Shown: positions 44,852 through 55,240 of the stretch, in pieces
Position numbering within the stretch: position 1 is the stretch's first letter
How the letters are laid out: the number at the start of each line of letters is the position of its first letter
Source: Marichromatium bheemlicum
Lineage (GTDB): Bacteria > Pseudomonadota > Gammaproteobacteria > Chromatiales > Chromatiaceae
Length of the DNA stretch: 64,000 nt
Reading direction: 5' to 3'
Assembly (NCBI RefSeq): GCF_012276755.1
Contig: NZ_JAAXKX010000002.1
Span: 282,985 to 346,984 of the forward strand
Program-made: the position numbers and the translations under genes
Notes under the pieces: generated by a model
The model's input: the letters and a program-made list of their open reading frames with translations, nothing else
Databases searched by the model: none
What the model was told of the DNA's origin: nothing

Positions 44852-46117
44852 TCAGTCTCCCGATGCCGCCTGCTTCTCCATCCCGTCGTAGATCAGGAAC
44901 GGCTTGTTCTCACCGGCGATCACCGAGGCGTCGATGACGACCTTGCTGACGTGTTCCATGGAGGGCAGCTCGTACATGGTGTCGAGCAACACCTGCTCCA
45001 TGATCGTCCGCAGGCCGCGAGCCCCGGTCTTGCGTTCCATTGCCTTGGTTGCGATCGCACGCAGCGCGTCCTCTCGCAGCTCGATCTCCACGTCCTCCAT
45101 CTCGAACAGGCGCGCATACTGACGCACCAGCGAGTGCTTGGGCTCGGTGAGGATACGCATCAGCGCCGCCTCGTCGAGTTCCTCGAGGGTCGCCATCACC
45201 GGCAAGCGGCCGACGAACTCGGGGATCAGCCCATAGCGGATCAGGTCCTCGGGCTCGACGCCGCTGAGCAGCTCGCCGATCATCCGCCCGTCGTCCTTGC
45301 TGTGGACCTCGGCCGAGAAGCCGATGCCGGTCTTGCGGGAACGATTCTGGATGATCTTGTCGAGGCCGGCAAAGGCACCACCGACGATGAACAGGATGTT
45401 GGAGGTGTCGACCTGCAGGAATTCCTGCTGCGGGTGCTTACGCCCACCCTGCGGCGGCACCGAGGCGACGGTCCCCTCGATGAGCTTGAGCAGCGCCTGC
45501 TGCACGCCCTCGCCCGAGACGTCACGGGTGATCGAGGGGTTGTCGGACTTGCGCGAGATCTTGTCGATCTCGTCGATGTAGACGATGCCGTTCTGCGCCT
45601 TGTCGACGTCGTAGTCGCACTTCTGCAACAGCTTCTGGATGATGTTCTCGACATCCTCGCCGACATAGCCCGCCTCAGTGAGGGTCGTGGCATCGGCGAT
45701 GGTGAAGGGGACGTTGAGCAGTCGCGCCAGGGTCTCGGCGAGCAGCGTCTTGCCGGAACCGGTGGGACCGATCAGCAGGATGTTGCTCTTGGCGATCTCG
45801 ATGTCTTCCTTGGCCTCGGCCACCTCGAGACGCTTGTAATGGTTGTAGACGGCGACCGAGAGTACCTTCTTGGCGAACTCCTGGCCGACAACGAACTCAT
45901 CGAGACGTGCCTTGATCTCACGCGGCTTGGGAAGACTGCTGGCGGCCTCGCCGACGCCCTCTTGCATCTCCTCGCGGATGATGTCGTTACACAGCTCGAC
46001 ACACTCGTCGCAGATGAACACGGACGGCCCTGCGATGAGCTTGCGGACTTCATGCTGACTCTTGCCACAGAACGAACAGTAGAGCAGCTTGCCTTCGTCG
46101 CTCTTGTTTCCACTCAT
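44852..46117 (-). CDS. clpX: ATP-dependent Clp protease ATP-binding subunit ClpX
   Basis: ClpX unfolds tagged proteins and feeds them to ClpP. The 421-residue protein has the N-terminal zinc-binding domain ([11 protein letters not shown] ... CDECVELC), Walker [16 protein letters not shown], Walker [12 protein letters not shown], the [13 protein letters not shown] loop and sensor-2 GARGLR. It follows clpP in the usual order and has a separate promoter candidate at 46184-46211. Confidence 0.98.
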   Translation of the reverse strand: MSGNKSDEGKLLYCSFCGKSQHEVRKLIAGPSVFICDECVELCNDIIREEMQEGVGEAASSLPKPREIKARLDEFVVGQEFAKKVLSVAVYNHYKRLEVAEAKEDIEIAKSNILLIGPTGSGKTLLAETLARLLNVPFTIADATTLTEAGYVGEDVENIIQKLLQKCDYDVDKAQNGIVYIDEIDKISRKSDNPSITRDVSGEGVQQALLKLIEGTVASVPPQGGRKHPQQEFLQVDTSNILFIVGGAFAGLDKIIQNRSRKTGIGFSAEVHSKDDGRMIGELLSGVEPEDLIRYGLIPEFVGRLPVMATLEELDEAALMRILTEPKHSLVRQYARLFEMEDVEIELREDALRAIATKAMERKTGARGLRTIMEQVLLDTMYELPSMEHVSKVVIDASVIAGENKPFLIYDGMEKQAASGD

Positions 46118-46183
46118 CGGGAATAGCTCTCCGGGGGGTCGGTTGGGGATGGGGATCCGGCAATCCCCATCGAGGCGAATTCA

Positions 46184-46211
46184 ATCATAACGGTTTGCGC
46201 TTATATGGCAA
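46184..46211 (-). promoter_or_regulatory. Candidate sigma-70 promoter of clpX
   Basis: On the minus strand TTGCCA and TATGAT are separated by 16 bp, about 65 bp upstream of the clpX start. A nine-base perfect hairpin (46148-46156 and 46163-46171) lies in the resulting leader. This would let clpX be made independently of clpP. Confidence 0.55.
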
Positions 46212-46308
46212 GAGAGTGAAGAGACGAAGGCTTGCCAGTCGTCACACTGCGGCGACGCCCGACAAGCCTCCAGACTCCAGTCGATTGCGACGCCAGGCGT
46301 CGTACCGC

Positions 46309-46953
46309 TCACTCCTTCCCCGAAGCAGGCCCTCGCTCGCTGATGACACGATCGATCAGCCCATAGGCCTGGGCCTCTTCGCCGCCCATGAAACGATCAC
46401 GCTCAGTATCCTCGGCGATCTTCTCGATCGACTGGCCGGTGTGCTCGGCGAGGATCTGGTTGAGACGCTCGCGGATGTAGAGGATCTCGCGGGCGTGAAT
46501 GTCGATGTCGGTGGCCTGACCCTGGAAGCCGCCGAGCGGCTGATGGATCATCATCCGCGAATGCGGCAGGCAGTAGCGCTTGCCCGCAGCACCACCGGCG
46601 AGCAACAAGGCCCCCATGCTCGCCGCCTGACCGATGCACATGGTGCTGACGTCGGGGCGGATGAAGCGCATGGTGTCGTAGATCGCCAGGCCTGCGGTGA
46701 CCGCGCCACCGGGCGAGTTGATATAGAGATGGATGTCCTTGTCCGGGTTCTCCGACTCCAGGAACAACAGCTGCGCGACCACCAGGTTGGCCATGTGGTC
46801 CTCGACCGGGCCGACCAGGAAGATCACGCGTTCCTTCAACAGGCGCGAGTAGATGTCGAACGAGCGCTCGCCGCGGGCGGTCTGCTCGATGACCATTGGC
46901 ACCAGCCCCAGCCCCTCGGGTCTCCAGTCGGTCCGACTCTCGATGTTGCTCAT
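46309..46953 (-). CDS. clpP: ATP-dependent Clp protease proteolytic subunit
   Basis: ClpP forms the tetradecameric serine-protease chamber used by ClpX. The 214-residue protein has the nucleophile serine in [11 protein letters not shown], the histidine in [14 protein letters not shown], and the aspartate in DRDRFM. It starts at the ATG at 46953 ([10 protein letters not shown]), giving the usual short propeptide region; the open frame extends 16 codons further without conservation. It lies downstream of tig, with a hairpin in between. Confidence 0.97.
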   Translation of the reverse strand: MSNIESRTDWRPEGLGLVPMVIEQTARGERSFDIYSRLLKERVIFLVGPVEDHMANLVVAQLLFLESENPDKDIHLYINSPGGAVTAGLAIYDTMRFIRPDVSTMCIGQAASMGALLLAGGAAGKRYCLPHSRMMIHQPLGGFQGQATDIDIHAREILYIRERLNQILAEHTGQSIEKIAEDTERDRFMGGEEAQAYGLIDRVISERGPASGKE

Positions 46954-46991
46954 GGGATACGCCTTCAACTCTCTGCGGTATTGACTCTGTG

Positions 46992-47019
46992 ACGCGCCCA
47001 CCGCTAGCGGCGGGCGCGT
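46992..47019 (-). terminator. Hairpin between tig and clpP
   Basis: Thirteen-base arms (46992-47004 and 47007-47019) pair with one mismatch and almost no loop. It starts about 24 bp after the tig stop on the minus strand. Without a T-tract it may be a partial terminator or processing site between tig and clpP. Confidence 0.4.
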
Positions 47020-47042
47020 ACGTCCTGCGGGCTAGGTGCCGC

Positions 47043-48341
47043 TCAGCTCGCGGCGCCCGGGTTGGTCAGCGCCTCGAAGCTCGTCGGCTCGTCCTCGACC
47101 GACACCTGCTCGAGCACCAGGTCGACCACCTGCGACTCGAGCACTGCGGCCTCGAGTGCGGCCATGTGACCACGCTCGGCCTTGTAGTAATCGACCACCG
47201 CCTGCGGATCCTCGTAGGTCGCGGCCACCTCGTCGAGCATGGCCTGCACCCGCTCCTGGTCGGCCTTGAGTTCATGCTGCTTGATCAGTTCACCGACGAT
47301 CAGACCGAGGGCGACACGACGCTGGGCGGCCTCCTCGAACAGGGCATCGGGCAGCTGCACATCGCCCTGCGCGCCCACCGAGCGACGCATCTCGTCCTGC
47401 ATCGAGCGGATCTCGTCGCGCACCAGCGCCTGCGGCACCTCGACCGGATTGGCCTCCAGCAGCAGGTCCATCACTGCTTCCTTGGTGCGGGCCTCGAGGC
47501 GCTGTTTCAACTCGCGCCCCATGTTCTCGCGCACGTCATTCTTGAAGCGCTCGACGTCACCGTCCTCGATGCCAAAGCGCTTGACGAACTCGCCATCGAC
47601 CTCGGGCAGCACCGGCTCGGCGACCTGGCTGACGGTGATCTCGAAGCTCGCCGGCTTGCCAGCCAGGGCCTCGACCTGATACTCCTCGGGGAAGGTCACC
47701 TCAACGGTCCGGGTCTCGCCAGCGGCGGCACCGACCAGGCCGTCCTCGAAGCCAGGGATCATCCGCCCGGAACCGAGTTCGAGCTCGACGTCCTCGGCCG
47801 AGCCGCCCTCGAAGGCCTCGCCGTCGATGGTGCCGGCAAAGGAGATGGTGAGCTGATCGCCCTGCGCCGCGGCACGCTCGACCGGGCTCCAGGTCTTGTG
47901 CTGATCACGCAGCCGCTCGAGCAGTGCGTCGAGATCGCTCTCGGCGAGCTCGCTGACCGGGCGCTTGAGCGCGCGCCCCTCGAGCGCGGCCAGCTCCAAC
48001 TCCGGCATCACCTCGAAGGTGGCGACATAGGCGAAGCGGTCGGCCTCGAGGTCGATCTCGGGCTCGATCTGCGGCTGTCCGGCCGGACGCAGTGACTCCT
48101 GGCTGAGCGCCTCGTAGAAGGTCGACTGCACCTGCTCGCCGAACACCTCCTCGAGGACCTGATCGCCATAGCGCTTGCGCAACAGCTTCATCGGCACCTT
48201 ACCAGGGCGAAAACCGGGCAGCTTGGCGCTACGCGCGAGCTGCTGCAGACGCTGATCGACCGCGCCGGTGATCTGCTCGGCGGGCAGTTCGACCTTCAAG
48301 CGACGCTCGAGACCCTCACCCGATTCCACCGAAACTTGCAT
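47043..48341 (-). CDS. tig: Trigger factor (ribosome-associated chaperone)
   Basis: Trigger factor binds nascent chains at the ribosome exit and is also a prolyl isomerase. The 432-residue protein has the ribosome-binding signature SAKLPGFRPGKVPMKLL (about residue 40), an FKBP domain (AAQGDQLTISFAGTIDGEAFEGG, residues 150-245) and a helical C-terminal arm domain. The ATG at 48341 is preceded by AGGAGAT at the right distance. Its leader contains an intrinsic-terminator-like hairpin (48392-48419). Confidence 0.97.
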   Translation of the reverse strand: MQVSVESGEGLERRLKVELPAEQITGAVDQRLQQLARSAKLPGFRPGKVPMKLLRKRYGDQVLEEVFGEQVQSTFYEALSQESLRPAGQPQIEPEIDLEADRFAYVATFEVMPELELAALEGRALKRPVSELAESDLDALLERLRDQHKTWSPVERAAAQGDQLTISFAGTIDGEAFEGGSAEDVELELGSGRMIPGFEDGLVGAAAGETRTVEVTFPEEYQVEALAGKPASFEITVSQVAEPVLPEVDGEFVKRFGIEDGDVERFKNDVRENMGRELKQRLEARTKEAVMDLLLEANPVEVPQALVRDEIRSMQDEMRRSVGAQGDVQLPDALFEEAAQRRVALGLIVGELIKQHELKADQERVQAMLDEVAATYEDPQAVVDYYKAERGHMAALEAAVLESQVVDLVLEQVSVEDEPTSFEALTNPGAAS

Positions 48342-48391
48342 TGATTCATCTCCTGTCGGCGCCGGGATCTGATCAGGCCCGCACCTTGCTG

Positions 48392-48419
48392 AAAAAACGA
48401 ATGCGGGCAAGCGCCCGCA
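48392..48419 (-). terminator. Intrinsic terminator between the acyl-CoA ligase and tig
   Basis: On the minus strand seven-base arms (48419-48413 and 48408-48402) enclose a four-base loop and are followed by a run of six T (48397-48392). It ends transcription from the acyl-CoA ligase gene. A promoter-like pair lies immediately upstream of it, which makes attenuation of tig possible. Confidence 0.8.
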
Positions 48420-48435
48420 CGATCAAAAGTTGTTC

Positions 48436-48465
48436 AGTATAACGCGTGGTTTTTTGCCCCACCAA
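48436..48465 (-). promoter_or_regulatory. Candidate promoter just upstream of the tig leader terminator
   Basis: On the minus strand TTGGTG (48465-48460) and TATACT (48441-48436) are 18 bp apart. Transcription would start near 48429 and meet the terminator after about 35 nt, well before the tig ATG at 48341. Confidence 0.45.
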
Positions 48466-48472
48466 GCGCCAT

Positions 48473-50023
48473 CTACACCGACGCCCCACCCTCCGGCGGC
48501 CCGTCGGCAGCGGTCTCGACACCGTAACGACGCAACGCACGCTTGAGGATCTTGCCCGAGGCGTTCTTCGGTAACGCATCGTGTTGCACCAGGCGACGTG
48601 GCACCTCGTGCGCACCGAGGCGATCACGACACCAAGCGCGCAGCGCCGCAGTACTAACCTCGGCCCCGGCGACCAGGGACACGTGCGCCACCACCACCTC
48701 GCCATGCTTGGGGTCGGGATCACCGACCACCGCCACTTCGGCGATCGCCGGATGCGCATAGAGCGCCTCCTCGACCACCCGCGGATAGACGTTCATGCCG
48801 TTGGTGATGACCAGGTCCTTGATCCGGTCGACCAGATAGACATGACCATCGGCATCGATCCGCGCCAGATCACCGGTACGGAACCAATCATCGTAGAAGG
48901 CCTCACGACTGGCCTCGGGCAGCCCCAAATAGCCGTGCATCACATTGGGACCGCGCACACACAGCTCACCGGTCTCGCCACGGGGCAACACCTGTCCGGC
49001 GGGGTCGCGCACACACAGCTCCACCCCCGGCAGCGCCGGCCCGATCGAGCCGGGCTTGCGCGGCAGACTCGGACGATTGACGCAGAACACCGGGCTGCAC
49101 TCGGTCGCGCCCGCTCCCTCCAGCAGGATCACCTCGAAGCGGGCCTCGAACTCACGCAACAGCGCCACCGGCAGCGCGGCCCCGCCACTGATACACAGCC
49201 GCACCCCGCGCCAGTGCTCGACCAGGACTTCGGCATGGCGCAACAGCACCCCGTACATGCTCGGCACGCCGAGGAACACGGTGGCACCGTGCCGGGCGAT
49301 CGCCTGGGTGACCAGTCGCGGCTCGAAGCGCGCCACCGGGATCATCGCCAAGCCGTGGAGCAACGGGGTGAGCATCGCGGTGGTCGCAGCGAAGGAGTGA
49401 AACAGCGGCAACACCACCAGCAGACGATCACCGGGCACCAGTTCGAAGCCCTGCCAGGAACCCTCGGCATTGGCGATCAGGTTGGCGTGACTGAGCATCG
49501 CGCCCTTGGGGCGCCCCGTGGTGCCCGAGGTATAGAGCACCGCCGCGACCTCGGCCCCGGATCGCGGCGCCAGCGGCGGGTGTGCGAGCAACGCGGCGAA
49601 GTCGGGCCGGTCGGCGGCCAGCTCGATCCGGATCGGCGCCCCCGCACAGCAGGCACAGGCGGCCTCAGCGACCGCGGCGAAGGCCGGCTGGTGGAGCAAC
49701 AGCACAGGGGCTGCGTCCGCGAGGATATAGGCGACCTCTTGAGCACTCGACAACAGATTGATCGGCACCACGGTGGCGCCGGCCTTGAGGATCGCCAGAT
49801 AGGCGATGACGAACTCACGCCCGTTGGCACAAAGCAGCGCGGCACGGGCACCGGGGCGCAGACCGGCGCCGACCAGCGCCCCGGCCATGGCATCAGAGAG
49901 GCGATCGAGCTCGCCATAATCGAGCACCCCACTGTCGTCGTACAACGCGGGCGCCTCGCCGTAGCGGGCCGCGCACGCCCGGAACCGAGCGGGGATGTCC
50001 GCGAACTCGATTGTTGCCTCCAT
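48473..50023 (-). CDS. AMP-binding acyl-CoA ligase (FadD-like)
   Basis: A 516-residue ANL-family adenylate-forming enzyme, probably activating a fatty or other carboxylic acid to its CoA thioester. Core motifs are AVLYTSGTTGRPKGAMLSH (AMP loop), EGAGATECSP, WFRTGDLARID and DRIKDLVITNGMNVYP, and the catalytic lysine is in LPKNASGKILKR. The true substrate cannot be read from sequence. It is eight bases or so downstream of hemN on the same strand, so the two are probably co-transcribed. Confidence 0.9.
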   Translation of the reverse strand: MEATIEFADIPARFRACAARYGEAPALYDDSGVLDYGELDRLSDAMAGALVGAGLRPGARAALLCANGREFVIAYLAILKAGATVVPINLLSSAQEVAYILADAAPVLLLHQPAFAAVAEAACACCAGAPIRIELAADRPDFAALLAHPPLAPRSGAEVAAVLYTSGTTGRPKGAMLSHANLIANAEGSWQGFELVPGDRLLVVLPLFHSFAATTAMLTPLLHGLAMIPVARFEPRLVTQAIARHGATVFLGVPSMYGVLLRHAEVLVEHWRGVRLCISGGAALPVALLREFEARFEVILLEGAGATECSPVFCVNRPSLPRKPGSIGPALPGVELCVRDPAGQVLPRGETGELCVRGPNVMHGYLGLPEASREAFYDDWFRTGDLARIDADGHVYLVDRIKDLVITNGMNVYPRVVEEALYAHPAIAEVAVVGDPDPKHGEVVVAHVSLVAGAEVSTAALRAWCRDRLGAHEVPRRLVQHDALPKNASGKILKRALRRYGVETAADGPPEGGASV

Positions 50024-50032
50024 GCGCGCGAC

Positions 50033-51418
50033 TCAGATGACCTTGGAGAAGCCGACCGGGCCGCTCTTGGCCGCGAGATAGGCGTCGAAGGTCATGCAGA
50101 TGTTACGCACCAGCAGCCGGCCACGCGGCAGGATGCGGATCCGCTCGGCGTCGAGTTCGACCAGACCGTCTTCCACCATTACCTGCAGCTTGTCGAGTGC
50201 GTCGGCGAAGTAGGTCTTGAAGTCGATACCCCAGGCCGCCTCGACAGCGGGGATCTCGAGCACGAAGTTACAGATCAGCCGGGTGATGACGTCGCGTCGG
50301 ATGATGTCGTCGCGGGTCAACTCGATGCCCCGGAACACCGGCAGGCGACCGGCGTCGATGTCGGCGTAGTAGGCCTCGAGTTCACGCTGATTCTGACCGT
50401 AGGTGTTGTCGATCTTGCCGATCGAGGTCACACCGATACCGATCAGATCACAGTCGGCGTGAGTCGAATAACCTTGGAAGTTGCGGTACAGGGTACCGGC
50501 CTGCTGGGCGATGGCCAGCTCGTCGTCGGGACGGGCGAAGTGGTCCATGCCGATATAGACGTAGCCGGCGTCGGTGAGCCGCTGGATGGTCGCCTGGAGG
50601 ATATCGAGCTTGACCTCGGCGGTCGGCAGGTCCTCGTCGCGGATGCGCCGCTGTGGCTTGAAGCGCGAGGGCAGGTGGGCGTAGTTGAAGATCGACAGGC
50701 GCTGCGGATCGACCGCGATCACCCGTTCGAGGGTGTTCATGAAGGTCTCGACCGACTGGAACGGCAGGCCGTAGATCAGATCCAGGCTGATCGAGCGGAA
50801 GCCCTCGGCGCGCGCCGCCTCGAGCACGGCCATGGTCTCGGCCTCGCTCTGCACCCGGTTGACCGCCTTCTGCACCCGCTCGTCGAAGTCCTGCACGCCG
50901 AGGCTCATGCGATTGAAACCGAGGCGGCGCAGCAGCGCGATGGTATCGGCGTCGGCCTCGCGCGGGTCGATCTCGATCGAGTACTCCCCGACCTCGTCGT
51001 CGGCGAGCTTGAAGTGACGCCGCGTGGTCTCCATCAACTCGGTCATCTGCTGGTCGTTGAGGAAGGTCGGGGTGCCGCCACCCCAGTGCAATTGCTCGAC
51101 CACACGCGAGTCGTCGAACAACGCCGCCTGCATCTCCAGCTCACGATAGACGCGGTCGAGATAGGGGGCGACCAGCGAGCGATCCTTGGTCGCGATCTTG
51201 TTGCAGGCGCAGTAGAAACAGACCGTATCGCAGAACGGGATGTGGAAATAGAGCGAGAGCGGGCGCCCACTCTCGTTGCTGCGTGCACAGGCGGCGCGGT
51301 AGGCCGCCTCGTTGAAGGACGCGGCGAACTCGACCGCAGTCGGATACGAGGTATAGCGCGGACCGCTCTGGTCGTAGCGACGGATCAGCTCAATGTCGAA
51401 GGAAACGCCTTGTTCCAC
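50033..51418 (-). CDS. hemN: Oxygen-independent coproporphyrinogen III oxidase
   Basis: A radical-SAM enzyme that makes protoporphyrinogen IX without oxygen, needed for heme and bacteriochlorophyll under anoxic conditions. The cluster motif is CDTVCFYCAC (C-x3-C-x2-C-x-C, about residue 62). Other HemN landmarks are RYTSYPTAVEF, GGGTPTFL and HFARPDDELAIAQ. The 461-residue protein starts with a GTG at 51418, supported by GGAGG nine bases upstream. I found no Fnr-type box in the 229 bp upstream. Confidence 0.96.
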   Translation of the reverse strand: MEQGVSFDIELIRRYDQSGPRYTSYPTAVEFAASFNEAAYRAACARSNESGRPLSLYFHIPFCDTVCFYCACNKIATKDRSLVAPYLDRVYRELEMQAALFDDSRVVEQLHWGGGTPTFLNDQQMTELMETTRRHFKLADDEVGEYSIEIDPREADADTIALLRRLGFNRMSLGVQDFDERVQKAVNRVQSEAETMAVLEAARAEGFRSISLDLIYGLPFQSVETFMNTLERVIAVDPQRLSIFNYAHLPSRFKPQRRIRDEDLPTAEVKLDILQATIQRLTDAGYVYIGMDHFARPDDELAIAQQAGTLYRNFQGYSTHADCDLIGIGVTSIGKIDNTYGQNQRELEAYYADIDAGRLPVFRGIELTRDDIIRRDVITRLICNFVLEIPAVEAAWGIDFKTYFADALDKLQVMVEDGLVELDAERIRILPRGRLLVRNICMTFDAYLAAKSGPVGFSKVI

Positions 51419-51647
51419 CTAATCAACCCTCCAGCCGAGCGGTGCCGTGCGTCCGGCCCGGTACGGCATTCTTCGTAACGCCCGTTCAGGCATCATCCCC
51501 GCTCACCGAGGCCCACCGGGGCGCGTCGATCTGCACGAGCAGGGTATGGAATGGAATCTCTTCCACGATCTTGGTCCGGCGCCTCCGTTCGCGACCACGC
51601 CCAGCCAGACTCGCGCCGGCCCGGGGGTCGCGCGGCAGGCGCCGCCC

Positions 51648-52571
51648 TCATGCGGCGAGCGCGGCGGCGATCTCGGCCCGATGCGCCACCAGCTGTTCGC
51701 GCGTCAACACTAGCACGCCCTCCCCGCCGCGCTCGAACGCCAGCCAGGTGAAGGGCACCTCGGGCAGGCGCTGCTCGAGCGCGGCGGCCGAGTTGCCGAC
51801 CTCGAGCACCAGGATCCCCCCCTCACTCAGATGCGCCGGGGCGCGCTCAAGGATGCGCAATGCCAGCGCCAAGCCCGCATCGGCGGCGACCAGCCCGAGT
51901 TCGGGTTCGCGCAGGAACTCAGCGGGCAGGGTCTCGTACTCGTCACGCGGCACATAGGGGGGATTGGAGACGATGACGTCGTAACAGACGCCATCGAGCG
52001 CGGCGAAGAGGTCGGACTCGATCGCCCGCACCCGTTCATCGAGTCCGTAGCGTTCGACATTGGCGCGCGCCACGGCCAGCGCCGCCGGCGAGAGGTCGAC
52101 CAGATCGACCTCGGCATCGGGCAGATACAGCGCCGCAGCGATACCGATGCAACCGCTTCCGGTACAGAGATCGAGTACCCGGCTCACCTCGGACGGATCG
52201 ATCCAGGGATCGAAACCGACCTCGAGCAGCTCGGCGATCGGCGAGCGCGGCACCAGCACCTGGCGGTCGACACCGAACTCGAACCCGGCGAACCAGGCAC
52301 GACCGGTGAGATAGGCCACCGGCACCCGCTCGGCGACACGTTGCTCGATCAACGCGGCAATGTGCTCGCGCTCGGCGAGGGTGAGTCTGCTGGTATGGAA
52401 GGCGGCGGGCAGGGAATGATCCAGGTCAAGCGCGCCGAGCACCAGTTCGGCGGCCTCGTCGAGGGCGTTATCGGTGCCGTGTCCGAAGAACAGGCCAGCG
52501 GCCTTGAAACGACTCGCGCCCCAGCGCACGAAGTCCTGGATGGTGATCAAACCGTCGGGTTGTGCTGACAT
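51648..52571 (-). CDS. prmB: Ribosomal protein L3 glutamine methyltransferase
   Basis: PrmB methylates a glutamine of ribosomal protein L3 and is a paralogue of PrmC. The 307-residue protein has RVLDLCTGSGCIGIAAAL as the SAM loop and the substrate motif NPPYVP; the RSPIAELLEVGFDPW segment is typical for PrmB rather than PrmC. It is followed 229 bp downstream by hemN. Both members of this methyltransferase pair are in the window. Confidence 0.95.
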   Translation of the reverse strand: MSAQPDGLITIQDFVRWGASRFKAAGLFFGHGTDNALDEAAELVLGALDLDHSLPAAFHTSRLTLAEREHIAALIEQRVAERVPVAYLTGRAWFAGFEFGVDRQVLVPRSPIAELLEVGFDPWIDPSEVSRVLDLCTGSGCIGIAAALYLPDAEVDLVDLSPAALAVARANVERYGLDERVRAIESDLFAALDGVCYDVIVSNPPYVPRDEYETLPAEFLREPELGLVAADAGLALALRILERAPAHLSEGGILVLEVGNSAAALEQRLPEVPFTWLAFERGGEGVLVLTREQLVAHRAEIAAALAA

Positions 52572-52739
52572 CGCGGCTCAAGCATGGTCCGGTACATGGA
52601 CTGGCGCCCGGACTCATCCGCCACGCCAGGAAACAAGCCGCGAAGGATACCATCCTTGGCTCCCGCTGTTCAGTCGGTCGTCTACGGGGATTGCACCGTC
52701 CGCGTACCCGGTCGGGGAAGACGGCACGCGGACCCGGGG

Positions 52740-53183
52740 TTAGGCCGCCCGGCGCTTGCCCTCGGCGGCAAAGGCCTCGTCCTCGCCACGCTCGACCAGA
52801 TCCTGTAACGAGATGTCACTGAGGAACTGGAAGATCTGGTCGCTGAGCTGATCCCACAGGTGATGGGTCAGACAGCGCTGACCGTCGCGACAGTTCTCGC
52901 GCCCACCACAGCGGGTGAATTCCACCCACTCGTCGACGGCACAGATGATATTGGCGATCGAGATCTCGGCGGCCGGCTTGCCGAGATAGTAGCCACCGCC
53001 CGGCCCTCGCACCCCGCGCACCAACTGCTTGGCGCGCAGCGCAGCGAACAGCTGCTCGAGATAAGAGAGCGAAATGCCCTGGTTTGCCGAGATATCGGCC
53101 AGGGTGACCGGGCCCTTGCCCGCGTGCAGCGCCAGATCCAGCATGGCGGTCACCGCATATCTGCCCTTGGTTGAGAGTCTCAT
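52740..53183 (-). CDS. iscR: Rrf2-family Fe-S regulator IscR
   Basis: A 147-residue winged-helix regulator of Fe-S cluster synthesis. The N-terminus is [20 protein letters not shown]; the cluster cysteines are spaced [13 protein letters not shown], followed by the histidine ligand (LTHH), as in IscR. The wing segment [13 protein letters not shown] is intact. The ATG at 53183 is the family start. Downstream there is no iscS, iscU or iscA but prmB, so the gene is detached from the isc operon. Confidence 0.93.
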   Translation of the reverse strand: MRLSTKGRYAVTAMLDLALHAGKGPVTLADISANQGISLSYLEQLFAALRAKQLVRGVRGPGGGYYLGKPAAEISIANIICAVDEWVEFTRCGGRENCRDGQRCLTHHLWDQLSDQIFQFLSDISLQDLVERGEDEAFAAEGKRRAA

Positions 53184-53250
53184 CGTCGCATGCCCATGCA
53201 AGGTATTGATTGACAAGGAGACCGAGTAGGACCCGATCACCCGACCCTCC

Positions 53251-53265
53251 TAGTAAATTTGTCAA
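53251..53265 (-). promoter_or_regulatory. IscR type-1-like site upstream of iscR
   Basis: On the minus strand TTGACAAATTTACTA lies about 70 bp before the iscR ATG. It resembles the left and central part of type 1 IscR sites (GAC-AT-rich-ACT) and overlaps promoter-like elements. Autoregulation by IscR would follow; this is inference from a partial match. Confidence 0.35.
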
Positions 53266-53329
53266 GCAAGGGGTTATTTCAATACATCCGCCACGGTGGA
53301 TGTCGACGGATGGACTCGTACGCCGGGAT

Positions 53330-53839
53330 TCAGGGGCAGGTCGGCTGTTGCCGATCGGGCCGAGCCGGCTCCGGGAACGGAGGCTGGGCGAGGAGGAAAC
53401 AGTGGCCCTGTCCGAGACAGTAATTCAACCACTTGGCGAGAAAGAGGTTGGCGCGCCACTTGTGCGCGAGCGTTGGCGGTGCATATCCATTGCGCATCGA
53501 CCACAGCGATTGCTCGAGTGTGAGCACCTCGAGCTGGCGAGCGTCGTGATAGGCGCGTAGACGTGCGTCCGGATCGGCCCGTACCCCGGTCTCGCCCACC
53601 GGGAACAGGTAGGTCAGACGCAGCAGGGTCATGTAGCGGGTCTGCGACTCGATCTCGAGCACCAGATCGACCCCATCCTGGCGCCTCGAGCACCGCCGCC
53701 CGCTGAGCGCGGTGAGATCCGGCGCCAGCCGCCCCAAACGCGCGAAGTTCTCCTCGCACAGCGCCAGCAGCGCGCCGACGTTCGGACGCGCCACCAACGG
53801 CAGCGAATCGGTCCAGGGATAAGCACAGGGCTGCATCAT
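53330..53839 (-). CDS. DUF1249 (YqiB-like) protein
   Basis: A cytoplasmic protein of about 169 residues. The sequence TRYMTLLRLTYLFPV, the RLRAYHDARQLEVL core and the C-terminal NLFLAKWLNYCLGQGHCF match the DUF1249/YqiB family, whose role is unknown. In Escherichia coli yqiB lies next to nudF and cpdA; no such partner is seen here. I chose the ATG at 53839 (MMQPCAYPW); GTG codons up to 53869 are open but lack a ribosome site. Confidence 0.85.
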   Translation of the reverse strand: MMQPCAYPWTDSLPLVARPNVGALLALCEENFARLGRLAPDLTALSGRRCSRRQDGVDLVLEIESQTRYMTLLRLTYLFPVGETGVRADPDARLRAYHDARQLEVLTLEQSLWSMRNGYAPPTLAHKWRANLFLAKWLNYCLGQGHCFLLAQPPFPEPARPDRQQPTCP

Positions 53840-53859
53840 CGGGTGCACCAGAACGCCGA

Positions 53860-53880
53860 CGCCGGGCACGAGGCCCGGCG
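53860..53880 (-). terminator. Hairpin between thioredoxin and DUF1249 genes
   Basis: Eight-base arms (53860-53867 and 53873-53880) pair perfectly around a five-base loop, 30 bp after the thioredoxin stop. No T-tract follows. Confidence 0.45.
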
Positions 53881-53910
53881 CCGCGCGATCAGACTGTCGG
53901 CACGGTGGGC

Positions 53911-54285
53911 TCAGCCGTTCTGCGCGTCCTGCTGCTCGGCGACCTGACGCTTGACCTCCTCCATGTCGAGCTCGGCGGCCTTGGAGAGCAGCTCGCGGAA
54001 GGAACGCTCGGGCAGTGCGCCGGGCTGCGAGAAGATGATCACCTGCTCACGGAAGATCATCAGCGTGGGGATCGAACGGATCTGGAAATGGGCCGCCAAT
54101 TCCTGCTGCGCCTCGGTGTTGATCTTGGCGAAGACGATGTCGTCATGATCTTCCGAGACCTTCTCGAAGGTCGGGGCAAAGGAGCGACACGGGCCACACC
54201 AGGGCGCCCAGAAGTCGACCACGACAAAGTCGTTGTCCTTGATGGTCTGTTCGAAGTTGTTGGTATCGAGCTCCAAGACGGCCAT
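53911..54285 (-). CDS. Thioredoxin
   Basis: A 124-residue cytoplasmic thioredoxin. The active site is FWAPWCGPCRSFAP (CGPC) and the cis-proline loop is IRSIPTLMIF. Compared with classical TrxA (about 108 residues) it has a charged C-terminal tail of about 18 residues (EEVKRQVAEQQDAQNG). The gene is monocistronic by spacing, downstream of adk. Confidence 0.93.
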   Translation of the reverse strand: MAVLELDTNNFEQTIKDNDFVVVDFWAPWCGPCRSFAPTFEKVSEDHDDIVFAKINTEAQQELAAHFQIRSIPTLMIFREQVIIFSQPGALPERSFRELLSKAAELDMEEVKRQVAEQQDAQNG

Positions 54286-54431
54286 GCGAATATCCTACGA
54301 GATAGCTAAAGAATAGCGGGAATAGTAACAGAATCACCGCCCCTGCACAGACCCCGGACCGTGCCGCAGAAGACGCGCACGATCCGGAGCGGCCGATCAC
54401 CATCGTCGCCGACAGCGGATCGGCGGTGAGC

Positions 54432-55160
<729 letters not shown>

Positions 55161-55240
55161 CTACAGCCAGACCCACGGCCTGGCGTGACACCCATCGATC
55201 GGGAGGGGCGACGCGCGCGAGGCGCGTCGAGATGGTGGGA

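Noticed and set aside
48581..51478. A 965-codon open frame on the plus strand opposite the acyl-CoA ligase and hemN
   Set aside because: It is antisense to two well-recognised genes, lacks motifs, and its low-complexity G/D/H/R-rich composition is what high-GC antisense frames look like.
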